Below are positions 1 through 6,760 of a stretch of DNA of 9,420 nucleotides, piece by piece. Under the pieces are notes generated by a model. That model was given only the letters and a program-made list of their open reading frames with translations, was not told the DNA's origin and ran no database searches. The DNA comes from 70-18 sp041691815. Lineage in GTDB: Bacteria > Pseudomonadota > Alphaproteobacteria > Acetobacterales > Acetobacteraceae. Both the position numbers and the translations under genes were made by a program. The stretch covers positions 1 through 9,420 of the forward strand of contig JBEPTZ010000153.1 of the NCBI GenBank assembly GCA_041691815.1. Reading direction: 5' to 3'. Within the stretch, counting starts at the first letter, position 1. Each line of letters opens with the position of its first letter.

Positions 1-2
1 TA

Positions 3-13
3 GAATCACAACC
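3..13. repeat. Possible IS630-type terminal motif at the window edge
   Basis: The 11 bases GAATCACAACC recur in the same orientation at 9226-9236, where they lie just outside what looks like the start of an IS630-type transposase gene. If both are the same element end, an element would begin at this edge and extend leftward out of the window. An 11-base match alone is expected by chance several times in 9.4 kb, so the support comes only from the context at the other copy. The rest of 1-98 shows no gene and no clear terminator for the minus-strand operon ending at 99. Confidence 0.2.
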
Positions 14-98
14 CACTGAAATCACTCAACCCATTCTCAGTCAGACACTAAGACCGGGCTCGTTACTCCGATAGCGCCCACGCGGCGGTCATACGATA

Positions 99-1142
99 TC
101 AAATCCGCTTCATCGCCTCCTCGGCGATCGACGGATCATACATCGAGGCGAAGGTCAGGTCGGCGGGCATCGGGCTCTGCCCGGCGGATTTGTTGGCGAT
201 GTCGATGAAGCTCACGTTGCCGGCGAACTCTGCCTCGGTAAGCAGTGGATCGGCATAGTACATCGAGCCATTCCCAGCATAGGCTGCTTCCGCGATGCTG
301 GGGTCCAGTTGGAGGTATGGAATCGCGAACGCCTTGAATTTGTCCGGTTCAGCCTTGATTGACCGCAGCGACGATGCGAGCCCGGCAACATAGCGCACCA
401 TTGCCTCACGCCGCTCATGCAGCGTCTTCTCACCGACGCTGCAGACGATGTAGGTGAAACGGTCGAACTCCGGGGGCGGATTCAGCACCATTTGGAACAG
501 GAAGGCGCAGCCGAAACTCGCGTTGGCAAGATCGGCGGTCGGCGACGACAGGCAGAACCCGTCGATCACCTTCTGACGAACGCCGGCGATCATGCCAGGC
601 CCGCCACCCTGGATCGGCACCAGATGCACGTCCTTGTTCGGGTCCAGGCCGCCTTTCACCGACAGCCAACGCAGCAGATTGTCCGGCGCCCCGCCCGGCC
701 CGGTGGTGCCCATGCGCAAGCCGCGCAGCAGCGCCAGTTTCTTGTCCACTGGGCTCGCCTGCGTCAGCCCGGCCTTGTCGAGGATTTCCTTGCGCACCAC
801 CACATGGGAGCCGAACTTGCCAACCGTCTGGCCGATGGTGCGGAACTTCAGGCCCTGCTTCTTGGCGTTCATCGTCTCGCCCGGGTCGCCCCAGACCATG
901 TCTACCGCCTGGCCAACCAGGGCCGTCATGTTGGTGCCACGGTCGGAGGCATTGGCCGAAACCTTGACGCCTGCCTTGGTGAAGAACCCGCCGTCGACGG
1001 CATAGGCCTCGGCCATCCAGATCCAGGATTTCGAGGTTGAGCGCATGGTGCTCACCTCGGGCATCGATTGGGCGATGGCGAAATGCGGCAGCACCACCCC
1101 GGCTGCCGCGGTGGCGAGAAGCGAACGACGCGAAACTGTCAT
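99..1142 (-). CDS. NitT/TauT-family ABC transporter substrate-binding protein, Tat-exported
   Basis: Periplasmic solute-binding protein of an ABC importer (NMT1/SsuA-like fold), 347 aa from the chosen start. The N-terminus MTVSRRSLLATAAAG followed by a hydrophobic stretch and AIAQ is a twin-arginine signal peptide, with likely cleavage after residue ~24 (AIA|QS). The mature part has the family's early SKSWIWMAEAYAVDGGFFTKAG segment type and a central GPGGAPDNLLR stretch. An upstream in-frame start (to 1232) would add 30 residues without export character and run into the permease gene, so ATG at 1142 is preferred; GGGAG lies 8 bases before it. It is the last gene of the operon, 40 bp after the permease. 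The ligand cannot be read from sequence: the family covers sulfonates, nitrate, pyrimidine precursors and aromatic acids. The family call is secure; the substrate is unknown. Confidence 0.88.
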   Translation of the reverse strand: MTVSRRSLLATAAAGVVLPHFAIAQSMPEVSTMRSTSKSWIWMAEAYAVDGGFFTKAGVKVSANASDRGTNMTALVGQAVDMVWGDPGETMNAKKQGLKFRTIGQTVGKFGSHVVVRKEILDKAGLTQASPVDKKLALLRGLRMGTTGPGGAPDNLLRWLSVKGGLDPNKDVHLVPIQGGGPGMIAGVRQKVIDGFCLSSPTADLANASFGCAFLFQMVLNPPPEFDRFTYIVCSVGEKTLHERREAMVRYVAGLASSLRSIKAEPDKFKAFAIPYLQLDPSIAEAAYAGNGSMYYADPLLTEAEFAGNVSFIDIANKSAGQSPMPADLTFASMYDPSIAEEAMKRI

Positions 1143-1150
1143 GGCCTTGA

Positions 1151-1155
1151 CTCCC
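1151..1155 (-). promoter_or_regulatory. Ribosome binding site deciding the binding-protein start
   Basis: On the minus strand GGGAG sits 8 bases before the ATG at 1142. It supports the Tat-signal start over the longer upstream ORF start at 1232. Confidence 0.6.
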
Positions 1156-1182
1156 TGCATCATGAAACGGTGAACCCGCCGC

Positions 1183-2016
1183 CTATGGCTGCCAGCGCAG
1201 CACGTGCGACTCGATGTGTTTAAGTCCGACATTGATCACCGCCCCGACCACCCCGAGCACGATGATGCCGGCGTAGACGCTGGTGGTATTGAACAGCCCG
1301 GTTGCCTGACTGATCAGGAAGCCGATGCCGACATTGGACGACATGAACTCGCCGATCACCGTGCCGACCAGCGCATACGGCACGCTCACCTTGAGGCCGG
1401 TGATGACCCAGCTTGCCGCCGACGGCACGATCACGTGGCGCAGCACGTCGATCTCGCGGCCACCCATGATCCGCGTCACGTTGAGATACAGCGGATTGAC
1501 CTCGCGCACCCCGCTGAACGTGTTGAGGAAGATCACGAAAAACACGATGGTCGCCGATACCGCAACCTTGCTGGCGATGCCGATGCCGAACCAGATGATG
1601 AACAACGGCGCCAGAGCGATCAGCGGTATGGAGTAGATGGCGGTGATGTAGGGGCCGAACACTTCAGCCAACAAGGTATAGCGCCCGAACAGTAACCCCA
1701 GCGAGAAGCCAATCGCACCGCCAATCGCGAAGCCCCAGACGGTCGCGTACAGCGTTACCGAAAGGTTGTCCCACAGCGTGCCGTCCAGCGTCCATTGCCA
1801 TAGCCGCCCGCCGACCGCTTCGGGCGAGGAGATCAGCAGCGTCTCGATCCAGTTGCCGGACGCATGCTGCCAGACCGCGATGAAGACCACGCCGACCAGG
1901 ATGCGCAGCACGATGATCGCCACCCGCCGCCGCCCGACCGCGGCCTCGGCCGCCGCGACGCGTGCGGTGCGGGATGCTTTGCCGGCCGCACCTGCTTCGT
2001 TCGTGGCGCCGCTCAC
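1183..2016 (-). CDS. ABC transporter permease, NitT/TauT (SsuC/TauC-like) family
   Basis: Inner-membrane permease of the importer, 277 aa. It has about six hydrophobic segments: roughly VAIIVLRILVGVVFIAVW near residues 32-49, then segments starting near LSVTLYATVWGF, ITAIYSIPLIALAPLFIIW, VAVSATIVFFVIFLNTF, ALVGTVIGEF and SVYAGIIVLGVVGAVI. The cytoplasmic EAA-type loop that docks on the ATPase is visible as MGGREIDVLRHVIVPSA. The start is taken as GTG at 2016, because it overlaps the TGA of the ATPase gene in a GTGA junction, a usual arrangement for translational coupling. An ATG at 2058 is in frame but would overlap the ATPase gene by 46 bp. A long Ala/Arg-rich cytoplasmic N-terminus (~30 residues) precedes the first membrane segment. 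It works with the ATPase (2013-2795) and the binding protein (99-1142). Confidence 0.9.
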   Translation of the reverse strand: MSGATNEAGAAGKASRTARVAAAEAAVGRRRVAIIVLRILVGVVFIAVWQHASGNWIETLLISSPEAVGGRLWQWTLDGTLWDNLSVTLYATVWGFAIGGAIGFSLGLLFGRYTLLAEVFGPYITAIYSIPLIALAPLFIIWFGIGIASKVAVSATIVFFVIFLNTFSGVREVNPLYLNVTRIMGGREIDVLRHVIVPSAASWVITGLKVSVPYALVGTVIGEFMSSNVGIGFLISQATGLFNTTSVYAGIIVLGVVGAVINVGLKHIESHVLRWQP

Positions 2017-2795
2017 GCGACCGCTCCGCGCTGTATTTCCGGCGCCAGCGCTTCCCACAGGCGCGTGTAGGCGGCTTCGAATTCCGGCAGAAAATGCGCC
2101 CGAAACACATCACGTTCTGGTGGCAGGACTACCGTCTCGATCTGTTTGATCCGACCAGGTCGCCCGGAAAACACCACGACACGTTGCGCCAGGGTCACCG
2201 CTTCGGCCAGATCGTGGGTCACGAACACCACCGTCTGCCCGCGGGCACGCCAGATCGCCAGCAACTGCTGCTGCATCACCAGTTTCAACTGCGCGTCCAG
2301 CGCGCCGAACGGCTCGTCCATCAGCAAGGTGTGCGGTTCGTAGGCCAGCAATTGCGCCAGTGCCACGCGCTTGCGCATGCCACCGGACAGCTCGGCGGGA
2401 AATGATCGCCCGAACCCCTCCAACCCCACCGAGGCAAGCATCTCCGCCACCCGCACGGCTCGCGCCGGGGCCGCCATGCCGTGAAACCGCAGCGGTAACT
2501 CAATGTTCTGCGCCACCGTCCGCCATGGCAGCACCGAATCCTGCTGGGTCATGTAGCCAACATTGCGGTTGATACCGGTGACCGGCTTGCCCTCGTGGGT
2601 GATCCGGCCTTCCTCGATCGACAGGATGCCGGCGATCATGTTCATCAACGTCGATTTGCCGCAGCCTGACGGGCCGACAAAGGCGACGAATTCACCTGGC
2701 GCGATATCCAGGTCGACCCGATCGAGCGCCAGAACTTCGCGGCCACGGGCGATGTAGGATTTGCGAACCGCGGCGATCTCGATGCTGGCGGTCAT
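2013..2795 (-). CDS. ABC transporter ATP-binding protein, NitT/TauT (SsuB/TauB-like) family
   Basis: Cytoplasmic ATPase powering the importer, 260 aa, the usual length for the family. All nucleotide-binding motifs are present: Walker A GPSGCGKST (residues 41-49), Q-loop around Q84/Q85, signature LSGGM (136-140), Walker B TLLMDE (156-161), D-loop ALD (165-167) and H-loop His194 in VTHD. The ORF extends upstream to 3134, but that part is antisense to the neighbouring oxidoreductase gene. The ATG at 2795 is preceded at 7 bases by GGAG and begins the recognisable ABC domain. It is the first gene of the three-gene operon. Its TGA overlaps the permease's GTG start by 4 bases. Confidence 0.93.
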   Translation of the reverse strand: MTASIEIAAVRKSYIARGREVLALDRVDLDIAPGEFVAFVGPSGCGKSTLMNMIAGILSIEEGRITHEGKPVTGINRNVGYMTQQDSVLPWRTVAQNIELPLRFHGMAAPARAVRVAEMLASVGLEGFGRSFPAELSGGMRKRVALAQLLAYEPHTLLMDEPFGALDAQLKLVMQQQLLAIWRARGQTVVFVTHDLAEAVTLAQRVVVFSGRPGRIKQIETVVLPPERDVFRAHFLPEFEAAYTRLWEALAPEIQRGAVA

Positions 2796-2801
2796 GCGGT
2801 A

Positions 2802-2805
2802 CTCC
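2802..2805 (-). promoter_or_regulatory. Ribosome binding site for the ABC ATPase
   Basis: On the minus strand GGAG lies 7 bases before the ATG at 2795. This fixes the start inside a longer open frame. Confidence 0.55.
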
Positions 2806-2820
2806 GGATAAGTTGTATTA

Positions 2821-2850
2821 ACCATAGGACATATGATCGCGGGATGACAA
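2821..2850 (-). promoter_or_regulatory. Candidate promoter of the ABC importer operon
   Basis: On the minus strand TTGTCA (2850-2845) and TATGGT (2826-2821) are separated by 18 bases, close to sigma-70-type -35 and -10 boxes. Initiation near 2814 would leave a leader of about 20 bases containing the GGAG. On the other strand TATGAT (2832-2837) is a fair -10 for the oxidoreductase gene but lacks a clear -35. The whole divergent gap is only 58 bp, so the two promoters would overlap. This is pattern matching only. Confidence 0.35.
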
Positions 2851-2853
2851 CCG

Positions 2854-4473
2854 ATGACTGATTCAGCCGATGTCTTGATTATTGGTGCCGGCGCGGCAGG
2901 CGCCGTGCTCGCCGCGCGCCTTTCGGAGGATCCGGCCCGCCAGGTGATCCTGCTGGAGGCCGGCGGGCGCGGTGGCAATCCCTTGCTGCGCGTGCCGCTG
3001 ATGACCGGCATCCTGCTGCGCAGCCGATACGCCAACTGGTCGTACCGCACCGAGGCGGAGCCTGGCCTCGCCGGGCGCAGCACCGCCATCCCGCGCGGCA
3101 AGATGGTGGGCGGCTCGACGGCGATCAACGGCATGGTCTGGGCGCGCGGCCGGCCCTCGGACTATGACGGCTGGGCCCAGGCCGGGCTGCGCGGCTGGGC
3201 GGCCGATGACGCCACCGCCGCGTTCCGCCGGATCGAACGGTTCGAGGGCGGCGCGTCGGAGGTTCACGGCGGTGGCGGGCCGCTGCCGATTACCGATGCC
3301 CGAACCCGCCACGAACTGATCGACGCATTCCTGCTCGCCGGCCAACAGGCGGGCTATCCGCCGACCAGCGATTTCAATGCGCCACCCTATGAAGGCGTCG
3401 GCCGCTACCATTTCACGATCGCCGGCGGCCGTCGCTGGTCCGCCGCCACCGCATTTCTGCGCCCCGCCGCGCGACGGCCCAACCTGCACGTGATCACCCG
3501 CGCCCAAGCGACGCGCATCCTGTTGCAGGGTGGGCGTGCCGTCGGTGTCGCCGCGGTGGTCGGTGGCCGCGAGACGCTGTTCCATGCGCCTGAAATCGTG
3601 CTCAGCGGCGGCACATTCAACTCGCCGCAGTTGCTGATGCTCTCCGGTATCGGCCCGGCTGGGCAGTTGCGTGCGCTGGGCATCGAGGTGGTGGTGGACC
3701 TGCCCGGCGTCGGCCAGAACCTGCATGACCACGTGCTGGTGCGTGTCGAGCACGCCTGCACCCAACCGATCACGCTGCAATCGCTGACCCGGCTGGACCG
3801 CGCCGCGGTGGCGCTGCTGCGCGCTCTGGTCTCCGGCAGCGGCCCGGCCGCCAGCTTTCCGCTCGCCGCCGGGTTGCTGGTGCGATCAGATCCGGCGATG
3901 GACGAGCCGGACCTGCAAAGCCATTTTCTGCCCGGCCTGACCACCGCCACGCTGCGGGTGCCGTTCCTCGCCGGCCCGCTGCGCGCTGGAGACGGGCACG
4001 GCTTCATGGCCAATATCAGCCAATTGCGCCCGGCCAGCCGCGGTGAGGTCCGCCTCGCCAGCGCCGACCCGCTGGCCGCGCCGCGGATCCACCCCAACTA
4101 CCTGGCCGATCCGGGCGACCGCGTGGCGTTGCGGCGCGGCGTCGGCATCCTGCGGGACGTCTTCGCGCAGAAGGCGTTCGACCCGTATCGTGGCGCCGAG
4201 CTTTCCCCGGGCGCCGACATCGCATCGGATGCGGCGCTGGATGCCTGGATCGCCCAGACCGCCGACACCGTGCATCACGCGGTCGGCACCTGCCGCATGG
4301 GCAGCGACACCGATCTCGGCGCGGTGGTCGACGATCGTTTGCGGGTACGCGGCATCGCCGGCCTGCGGGTCGCCGATGCCTCGGTCATGCCGCGTATCAC
4401 CAGCGGCAACACTGCCGCCCCGTCGATGTTCATCGGCCAGCGCTGCGCCGATTTCATCGCCGGCCATGAATAG
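2854..4473 (+). CDS. GMC-family FAD-dependent oxidoreductase (choline dehydrogenase-like)
   Basis: Flavoprotein alcohol dehydrogenase/oxidase of the glucose-methanol-choline family, 539 aa, typical length. It opens with the FAD-binding beta-alpha-beta motif GAGAAG (Gly11, Gly13, Gly16) ending in LLEAGG. GMC signature 1 appears as RGKMVGGSTAINGMVWARG and signature 2 as GGTFNSPQLLMLSGIGP, followed by LPGVGQNLHDH. The catalytic pair is visible as His475 in HHAVGTCRMG and Asn519 in SGNTAAP. Their spacing of 44 residues equals that of His466/Asn510 in choline oxidase. The expected chemistry is FAD-linked oxidation of a primary or secondary alcohol; the substrate is not predictable. ATG 2854 is 9 bases after GGGA and starts directly on the flavin fold. 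The CMD-like gene follows after 10 bp, so the two are probably co-transcribed. There is no signal peptide, so it is cytoplasmic. Confidence 0.93.
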   Translation: MTDSADVLIIGAGAAGAVLAARLSEDPARQVILLEAGGRGGNPLLRVPLMTGILLRSRYANWSYRTEAEPGLAGRSTAIPRGKMVGGSTAINGMVWARGRPSDYDGWAQAGLRGWAADDATAAFRRIERFEGGASEVHGGGGPLPITDARTRHELIDAFLLAGQQAGYPPTSDFNAPPYEGVGRYHFTIAGGRRWSAATAFLRPAARRPNLHVITRAQATRILLQGGRAVGVAAVVGGRETLFHAPEIVLSGGTFNSPQLLMLSGIGPAGQLRALGIEVVVDLPGVGQNLHDHVLVRVEHACTQPITLQSLTRLDRAAVALLRALVSGSGPAASFPLAAGLLVRSDPAMDEPDLQSHFLPGLTTATLRVPFLAGPLRAGDGHGFMANISQLRPASRGEVRLASADPLAAPRIHPNYLADPGDRVALRRGVGILRDVFAQKAFDPYRGAELSPGADIASDAALDAWIAQTADTVHHAVGTCRMGSDTDLGAVVDDRLRVRGIAGLRVADASVMPRITSGNTAAPSMFIGQRCADFIAGHE

Positions 4474-4477
4474 GGAG
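4473..4477 (+). promoter_or_regulatory. Ribosome binding site overlapping the oxidoreductase stop codon
   Basis: GGGAG begins on the last base of the TAG stop of the oxidoreductase gene and lies 6 bases before the ATG at 4484. The overlap suggests translational coupling of the two genes. Confidence 0.55.
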
Positions 4478-4483
4478 CCTCCG

Positions 4484-5170
4484 ATGACCATCCAGGGCCT
4501 GCAATCCGACATCGCCGCCGACAGTCCCGACCTGTTGCGCCAGGTGCATGGCAGGCGCGGCTACGCGCTCAGCTATCACCGCATGTTCCAGGCCCATGCC
4601 CCGGAGTTGCTGGCCGCCTACGATGCCTATTATCAGCAGCTTACCCTGCGGCACCGGGCGCTCGACGATGCCGCCAAGGAGACGGTTTGGATCGCATTGC
4701 AGGCCGCCACCCGCGAGTATCACGGCATGATCCATCTGCGACGGGCCGAGGCGGCCGGCCTCAGCCGGGCGGCCATCGCCGATGCGTTGGCGATCGGCGC
4801 GGCGGTGGAAAGCTGGACCGTGCTGCAGTTCGGCGACGATTACTGGCGCGACTGGACGCCGCTCGCCTCCGCCGTACCGCGCTATTTCCGCATGTTCGAC
4901 GCTGCGGCTGGCGGAGTTCCGGCCGTAGCGGCCGAGATTACCGCCATCGTCTGCCACGCCGCGCGCCGAACTCACGCCGGCATGAAGCTGCACCTGCCGC
5001 GCGCCTTCGCGGCCGGAGCCACGCCGGCAATGGTGGCCGAGGGGCTGTCATTCCTGCTGCTACCGGCCGGCGGTCCGTGCCTGATTGACGCCGTGCAGGC
5101 CTGGGCAGACGCGTATGGGGCGGACCCGTCGCTGCCTTCGCCCTATGGCGACGCGGCGGCCTCGTCATAA
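4484..5170 (+). CDS. Two-domain carboxymuconolactone decarboxylase/AhpD-like protein (paralogue 1)
   Basis: 228-aa soluble all-helical protein with two CMD-type repeats. Repeat 1 (about 60-112) contains REYHGMIHLRRAEAAGLS followed by AAIADALAIGA. Repeat 2 (about 148-205) contains RRTHAGMKLHLPRAFAAGAT followed by AMVAEGLSFLL. Each keeps the family histidine (His84, His170), but neither has the CxxC pair of peroxidatic AhpD proteins: by hand alignment those positions are Arg/His in repeat 1. It therefore resembles decarboxylase-type members more than peroxidases, and its actual reaction is unknown. An N-terminal segment RRGYALSYHRMFQAHAPELLAAYDAYY is shared with the convergent gene at 5143-5841, so the two are paralogues. 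It follows the GMC gene by 10 bp, and its 3' end overlaps the other CMD gene by 28 bp on the opposite strand. The longer ORF starting at 4043 is a shadow of the GMC gene. Confidence 0.82.
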   Translation: MTIQGLQSDIAADSPDLLRQVHGRRGYALSYHRMFQAHAPELLAAYDAYYQQLTLRHRALDDAAKETVWIALQAATREYHGMIHLRRAEAAGLSRAAIADALAIGAAVESWTVLQFGDDYWRDWTPLASAVPRYFRMFDAAAGGVPAVAAEITAIVCHAARRTHAGMKLHLPRAFAAGATPAMVAEGLSFLLLPAGGPCLIDAVQAWADAYGADPSLPSPYGDAAASS

Positions 5171-5841
5171 CCGCCCTGGCCCTCGTAGGCCGCCCAGATC
5201 CGGTACGGCTCGCTGGCCGACACCTCGCCGGCGGCGATCATCTCGCGCCACACGCCGCACGCCTCGACGAAGCGGGGGATCGAGCCGGGGAACATCGCCA
5301 GGGTCAGCGCCTCGGCGATGTCGTCTTCCGCCACGCCATCCTCGTAGGCGGCGGCCAGCTGCCAACGCAACACCCGCCAACGCGCCCGGCAAACGTGCAC
5401 GGCCAGTTGCGCCAGATGCACCAGCCGTCGCGGCGCAAGCCGTCGCGCACCCTCCAGATAGGCAGCGCGCGGGTCCCATGGCGCCAGCTGCGCCGACCAG
5501 CTGCGCGCAGCGAAGTCATAGGCCTCCGCGCCAATCGCCCAACCGGAGGCCGCGAACGCCGCGGCGATACCGGCATCGTCGCCGCCAGCGGCACGAAACT
5601 TGGCAATATGATGCGTTGCCAATCCCTCGTCGGTCGCTGCCAGCACCGCCAGCCAGACGAATTCCCGGTCGTGGTGGGAGAGCACCCGATCCGCCAGCGC
5701 CATCGCGGTGTAGGCGGCATCGTATCCGGCCAGCAGCTCAGGAAAGGCCAGCGCCAGCAGCCCATGGTGGGGCAAGAGGTAACCGCGCTTGGCCTTTACA
5801 GCGGCAAGGCGAGCGCGCAATGCGGCGTGTGGATCGGTCAT
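5143..5841 (-). CDS. Two-domain carboxymuconolactone decarboxylase/AhpD-like protein (paralogue 2)
   Basis: 232-aa protein homologous along its length to the 4484-5170 product. Both share the (K/R)RGY-L-xHH/YH start, PELLAGYDAAY, and two CMD-like helical repeats. Repeat 1 (about 58-110) reads ATDEGLATHHIAKFRAAGG and keeps the family histidine (His78). Repeat 2 (about 140-195) reads WRVLRWQLAAAYEDGV, and by hand alignment Gln161 replaces the histidine. There is no CxxC motif. ATG 5841 is chosen because GGAG (minus strand, 5850-5847) lies 5 bases before it and the homology begins there. The upstream extension to 6012 is antisense to the SDR gene. It is convergent with paralogue 1 and divergent from the SDR gene across 115 bp. 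Function is unknown; a heteromer or paired activity with paralogue 1 is an inference. Confidence 0.78.
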   Translation of the reverse strand: MTDPHAALRARLAAVKAKRGYLLPHHGLLALAFPELLAGYDAAYTAMALADRVLSHHDREFVWLAVLAATDEGLATHHIAKFRAAGGDDAGIAAAFAASGWAIGAEAYDFAARSWSAQLAPWDPRAAYLEGARRLAPRRLVHLAQLAVHVCRARWRVLRWQLAAAYEDGVAEDDIAEALTLAMFPGSIPRFVEACGVWREMIAAGEVSASEPYRIWAAYEGQGGYDEAAASP

Positions 5842-5922
5842 GGTGGCTCCTACGGCGTGTTGACCGGGATAGCCGGCAGGGCAGGCGCCGTCTATCCCTG
5901 GCAGGTCGGCGCCGAAAGCCTC

Positions 5923-5928
5923 TACAAT
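5923..5928 (+). promoter_or_regulatory. Possible -10 element for the SDR gene
   Basis: TACAAT lies 28 bases before the SDR start, inside the 115-bp gap to the divergent CMD gene. No convincing -35 box stands at the right distance (the nearest, CTGGCA, is 19 bases upstream). AGAGG at 5947-5951 is the likely ribosome binding site, 5 bases before the ATG. Confidence 0.25.
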
Positions 5929-5956
5929 CCCGACGCAGCAACACGAAGAGGCGAAT

Positions 5957-6709
5957 ATGGCATTAGAACTTGACGGCCAGGTCGCCCTGATTACTGGCGG
6001 CTCCCGCGGCATCGGTCAGGCGACGGCGTTGGCGTTCGCCGCGGCCGGCGCCGATATCGCCTTCTGCCATCTCGCCGATGCCGATCGGGCGCAGCAAGCC
6101 GCCGAGGCCATCAGTGCCCTGGGACGAAAGGTATTCCAGCGCGAGGTTGATGTCTCCGATATCGCCGCTGGTCGCGCCTTCGCCGCTGATGCCGCCGCGG
6201 CACTCGGGCCGATCGACGTGTTATTCAACAATGCCGGCAGCAATATCCGCAAGGCATTCGAGGACATCACCGAGGCGGATTTCGATGGTGTGCTCGATAC
6301 CCATCTGAAGGGCATGTTTTTCATGGCGCAGAACGTCTACCCGGCGATGGTCCGGCGGGGCCGCGGCTGCATCATCAATGTTGCCAGCCAGCTTGGCATC
6401 AAGGGCGGTGCCAATCTCACACCCTATTGTAGCGCCAAAGCCGGCATCGCCGGCTTTACCCGTGCGCTGGCGTGGGAGGCGGCGCCGAACGGCGTGCGGG
6501 TGAATGCCATCGCCCCGGGGCCGATCGACACCGAACTTGTCCGCCAGAACCCGATCGCGTGGCGGGAGGCGTTCATCGCCCGACTGCCCGCCGGCCGCTT
6601 CGGCACGGTGGAGGAAATCGCCGCCACGGCATTGCTGCTCGCCGGCCGGCACGGCGGCTTTTATATCGGCGCCACCCTTTCGCCGAACGGCGGCGACATC
6701 ATGTATTAA
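5957..6709 (+). CDS. Short-chain dehydrogenase/reductase (classical SDR)
   Basis: NAD(P)-dependent oxidoreductase of the classical SDR family, 250 aa, typical length. It has the cofactor motif TGGSRGIG (residues 13-20), NNAG (91-94), catalytic Ser144, and YxxxK as Tyr157/Lys161 in YCSAK. PGPIDTELV follows the usual PG motif, and the C-terminus SPNGGDIMY resembles the FabG-like ending. At the place of the tetrad asparagine (usual NLKG) the sequence reads HLKG, so His116 stands in for Asn. Such a change is seen in some SDRs and need not abolish activity. The expected role is interconversion of a hydroxyl and a keto group, plausibly in the same pathway as the GMC enzyme. It is transcribed divergently from the second CMD gene. 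Substrate and cofactor preference are not readable with confidence. Confidence 0.92.
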   Translation: MALELDGQVALITGGSRGIGQATALAFAAAGADIAFCHLADADRAQQAAEAISALGRKVFQREVDVSDIAAGRAFAADAAAALGPIDVLFNNAGSNIRKAFEDITEADFDGVLDTHLKGMFFMAQNVYPAMVRRGRGCIINVASQLGIKGGANLTPYCSAKAGIAGFTRALAWEAAPNGVRVNAIAPGPIDTELVRQNPIAWREAFIARLPAGRFGTVEEIAATALLLAGRHGGFYIGATLSPNGGDIMY

Positions 6710-6715
6710 AATCGA

Positions 6716-6760
6716 CGGCATGGGACCGGGGCGATGCCCGGGTTGCTACCCACCATGCCG
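6716..6760 (+). terminator. GC-rich nested hairpin after the SDR gene
   Basis: CGGCATGG (6716-6723) and CCATGCCG (6753-6760) form a perfect 8-bp stem. An inner hairpin (CCGGGGC...GCCCGG) lies within 6726-6742. It begins 6 bases after the SDR stop. There is no T tract, so if it stops transcription it is not a classical intrinsic terminator; it could instead protect the mRNA 3' end. Confidence 0.35.

Noticed and set aside
2796..3134. Longer ATPase ORF starting at 3134
   Set aside because: The extra 113 residues lie antisense to the GMC gene and match nothing in ABC ATPases, and GGAG precedes the internal ATG at 2795.
2863..3780. 305-codon minus-strand open frame inside the GMC gene
   Set aside because: The GMC protein on the plus strand carries all its family motifs across this interval. 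The opposite frame is low-complexity shadow sequence.
5085..5966. 293-codon plus-strand open frame opposite the second CMD gene
   Set aside because: Its product is almost entirely Arg and Pro. The minus-strand frame has homology to the neighbouring CMD protein and a good ribosome binding site.
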